A stretch of DNA of 7,474 nt, taken from assembly GCA_020627605.1 (NCBI GenBank), contig JAHDGO010000093.1, forward strand, positions 1-7,474. The letters run 5' to 3'. Source of the stretch: Yoonia sp. (GTDB lineage Bacteria; Pseudomonadota; Alphaproteobacteria; Rhodobacterales; Rhodobacteraceae). Shown here piece after piece: positions 7,013 to 7,474 of this stretch. Within the stretch, counting starts at the first letter, position 1, and every line of letters begins with the position of its first letter. A model generated the notes under the pieces. It searched no databases. It was not told the origin of the DNA and saw only the letters and a list, made by a program, of their open reading frames with translations. Position numbers and translations under genes: made by a program.

Positions 7013-7276
7013 ATGGCAAACTCTCCGCAGTCGAAAAAACGCGCCCGTCAGAACGCAGCCCGCTTTGCAGTGAACAAGATGCGCCGCTCGCGCATCCGTA
7101 CTTATCTGCGCGCTGTGGAAGAGGCGATCGCTTCTGGTGATCAGAAAGCCGCTGCAGACGCGCTCAAGGCAGCACAGCCCGAACTGATGCGCGGCGTCAG
7201 CAAAGGCGTGATGCACAAGAACACGGCGTCGCGCAAAATGTCGCGCCTGTCGTCGCGTGTGAAGGCCATCGGCTAA
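7013..7276 (+). CDS. rpsT: 30S ribosomal protein S20
   Basis: S20 is a primary 16S rRNA-binding protein that helps the 30S subunit fold; it forms a bundle of three long helices. The 87-residue protein starts with the family hallmark [17 protein letters not shown]. It continues with basic helices through [17 protein letters not shown] (23-39) and ends in the typical [21 protein letters not shown] block (66-86). Length and charge are normal for the family. AAGGA (6999-7003) is the ribosome binding site, with a nine-base spacing to ATG. A strong terminator 40 bases after the stop suggests a transcript ending here. In many Rhodobacterales rpsT is immediately followed by dnaA (from memory), which fits its place at the right end of the window. 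Confidence 0.98.
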   Translation: MANSPQSKKRARQNAARFAVNKMRRSRIRTYLRAVEEAIASGDQKAAADALKAAQPELMRGVSKGVMHKNTASRKMSRLSSRVKAIG

Positions 7277-7315
7277 ACCACGATTCTGCCCGTTAGCGCG
7301 GGCGAAAAATTTTGC

Positions 7316-7344
7316 AAGCGCGCCTGAGCAGGGCGCGCTTTTTT
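7316..7344 (+). terminator. Intrinsic terminator of rpsT
   Basis: A perfect nine-base-pair GC-rich stem, AAGCGCGCC (7316-7324) with GGCGCGCTT (7332-7340), encloses a seven-base loop. Its 3' arm runs into six T residues (7339-7344), followed by CTTTCT. This is a textbook rho-independent terminator on the plus strand. A weaker hairpin (GCCCG 7288-7292 with CGGGC 7299-7303) precedes it but is followed by A residues before T residues, so it is not itself a clear terminator. Confidence 0.92.
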
Positions 7345-7474
7345 CTTTCTGCTGTGTCAGCGGCGCGCAAGAGGGCGGCAGAAAATGTGCGTTTTCAACG
7401 GGCCAAAAGATTCTTTTTTGGCAATCGCAGAGTCAAGCGCGATGTTGTGTTGAAGGTCGCCCAAACCCCTTGCT
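7345..7474 (+). promoter_or_regulatory. Non-coding region after rpsT, probably upstream of dnaA
   Basis: No supported gene lies here. Two short A/T-rich inverted repeats are visible: GAAAA (7381-7385) with TTTTC (7392-7396), and GCCAAAA (7402-7408) with TTTTGGC (7416-7422). Two GANTC sites occur, GATTC (7409-7413) between the arms of the second repeat and GAGTC (7430-7434); a third, GATTC at 7282-7286, lies just before the terminator. I see no good DnaA box (TTATCCACA-like) here. The region ends at the window edge before any recognisable start; dnaA as the next gene is inferred from remembered synteny only. Confidence 0.4.

Noticed and set aside
7385..7453. 22-residue ORF in the region after rpsT
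   Set aside because: It is very short with only a distant GAGGG as possible ribosome site, runs through both inverted repeats, and shows no protein-like character.

Overview
The window looks like ordinary chromosomal DNA from an alphaproteobacterium of the order Rhodobacterales, most likely the marine roseobacter group. The reasons are the high GC content, the diagnostic UbiE, UbiB, MutM and S20 sequences, and the gene order ubiB-ubiE / mutM - enoyl-CoA hydratase - rpsT, which I know from memory to lie beside dnaA in many roseobacters. No mobile element, CRISPR array, tRNA, rRNA, phage gene or defence gene is visible.

Layout. Bases 1-82 are a short upstream region. Bases 83-2037 hold two flagellar hook-assembly genes on the plus strand: fliK (hook-length control) and flgD (hook-cap scaffold), with the flgD ribosome binding site overlapping the fliK stop. 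Bases 2051-4334 hold two ubiquinone-biosynthesis genes on the minus strand: ubiE first, then ubiB one base later. They converge on flgD with only 13 bases between the stops. An 86-base divergent region (4335-4420) separates ubiE from a plus-strand run: an unrecognised 217-residue membrane protein (4421-5074), mutM (5168-6019), a crotonase-family enoyl-CoA hydratase (6083-6859) and rpsT (7013-7276). A strong intrinsic terminator closes rpsT at 7316-7344. The last 130 bases are non-coding and probably lead into dnaA, which would start beyond the window.

Functionally the genes are mixed housekeeping: motility, respiratory quinone synthesis, base-excision repair of oxidised guanine, acyl-CoA hydration and a ribosomal protein. 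The ubiE-ubiB pair and the fliK-flgD pair are genuine functional units; the others are neighbours by conserved synteny.

I do not see a new biological system. The points most worth a second look are the unrecognised membrane protein between ubiE and mutM, a possible 32-codon leader ORF whose stop overlaps the rpsT ribosome binding site, and a local cluster of GANTC (CcrM-type) sites with short inverted repeats in the last 200 bases.
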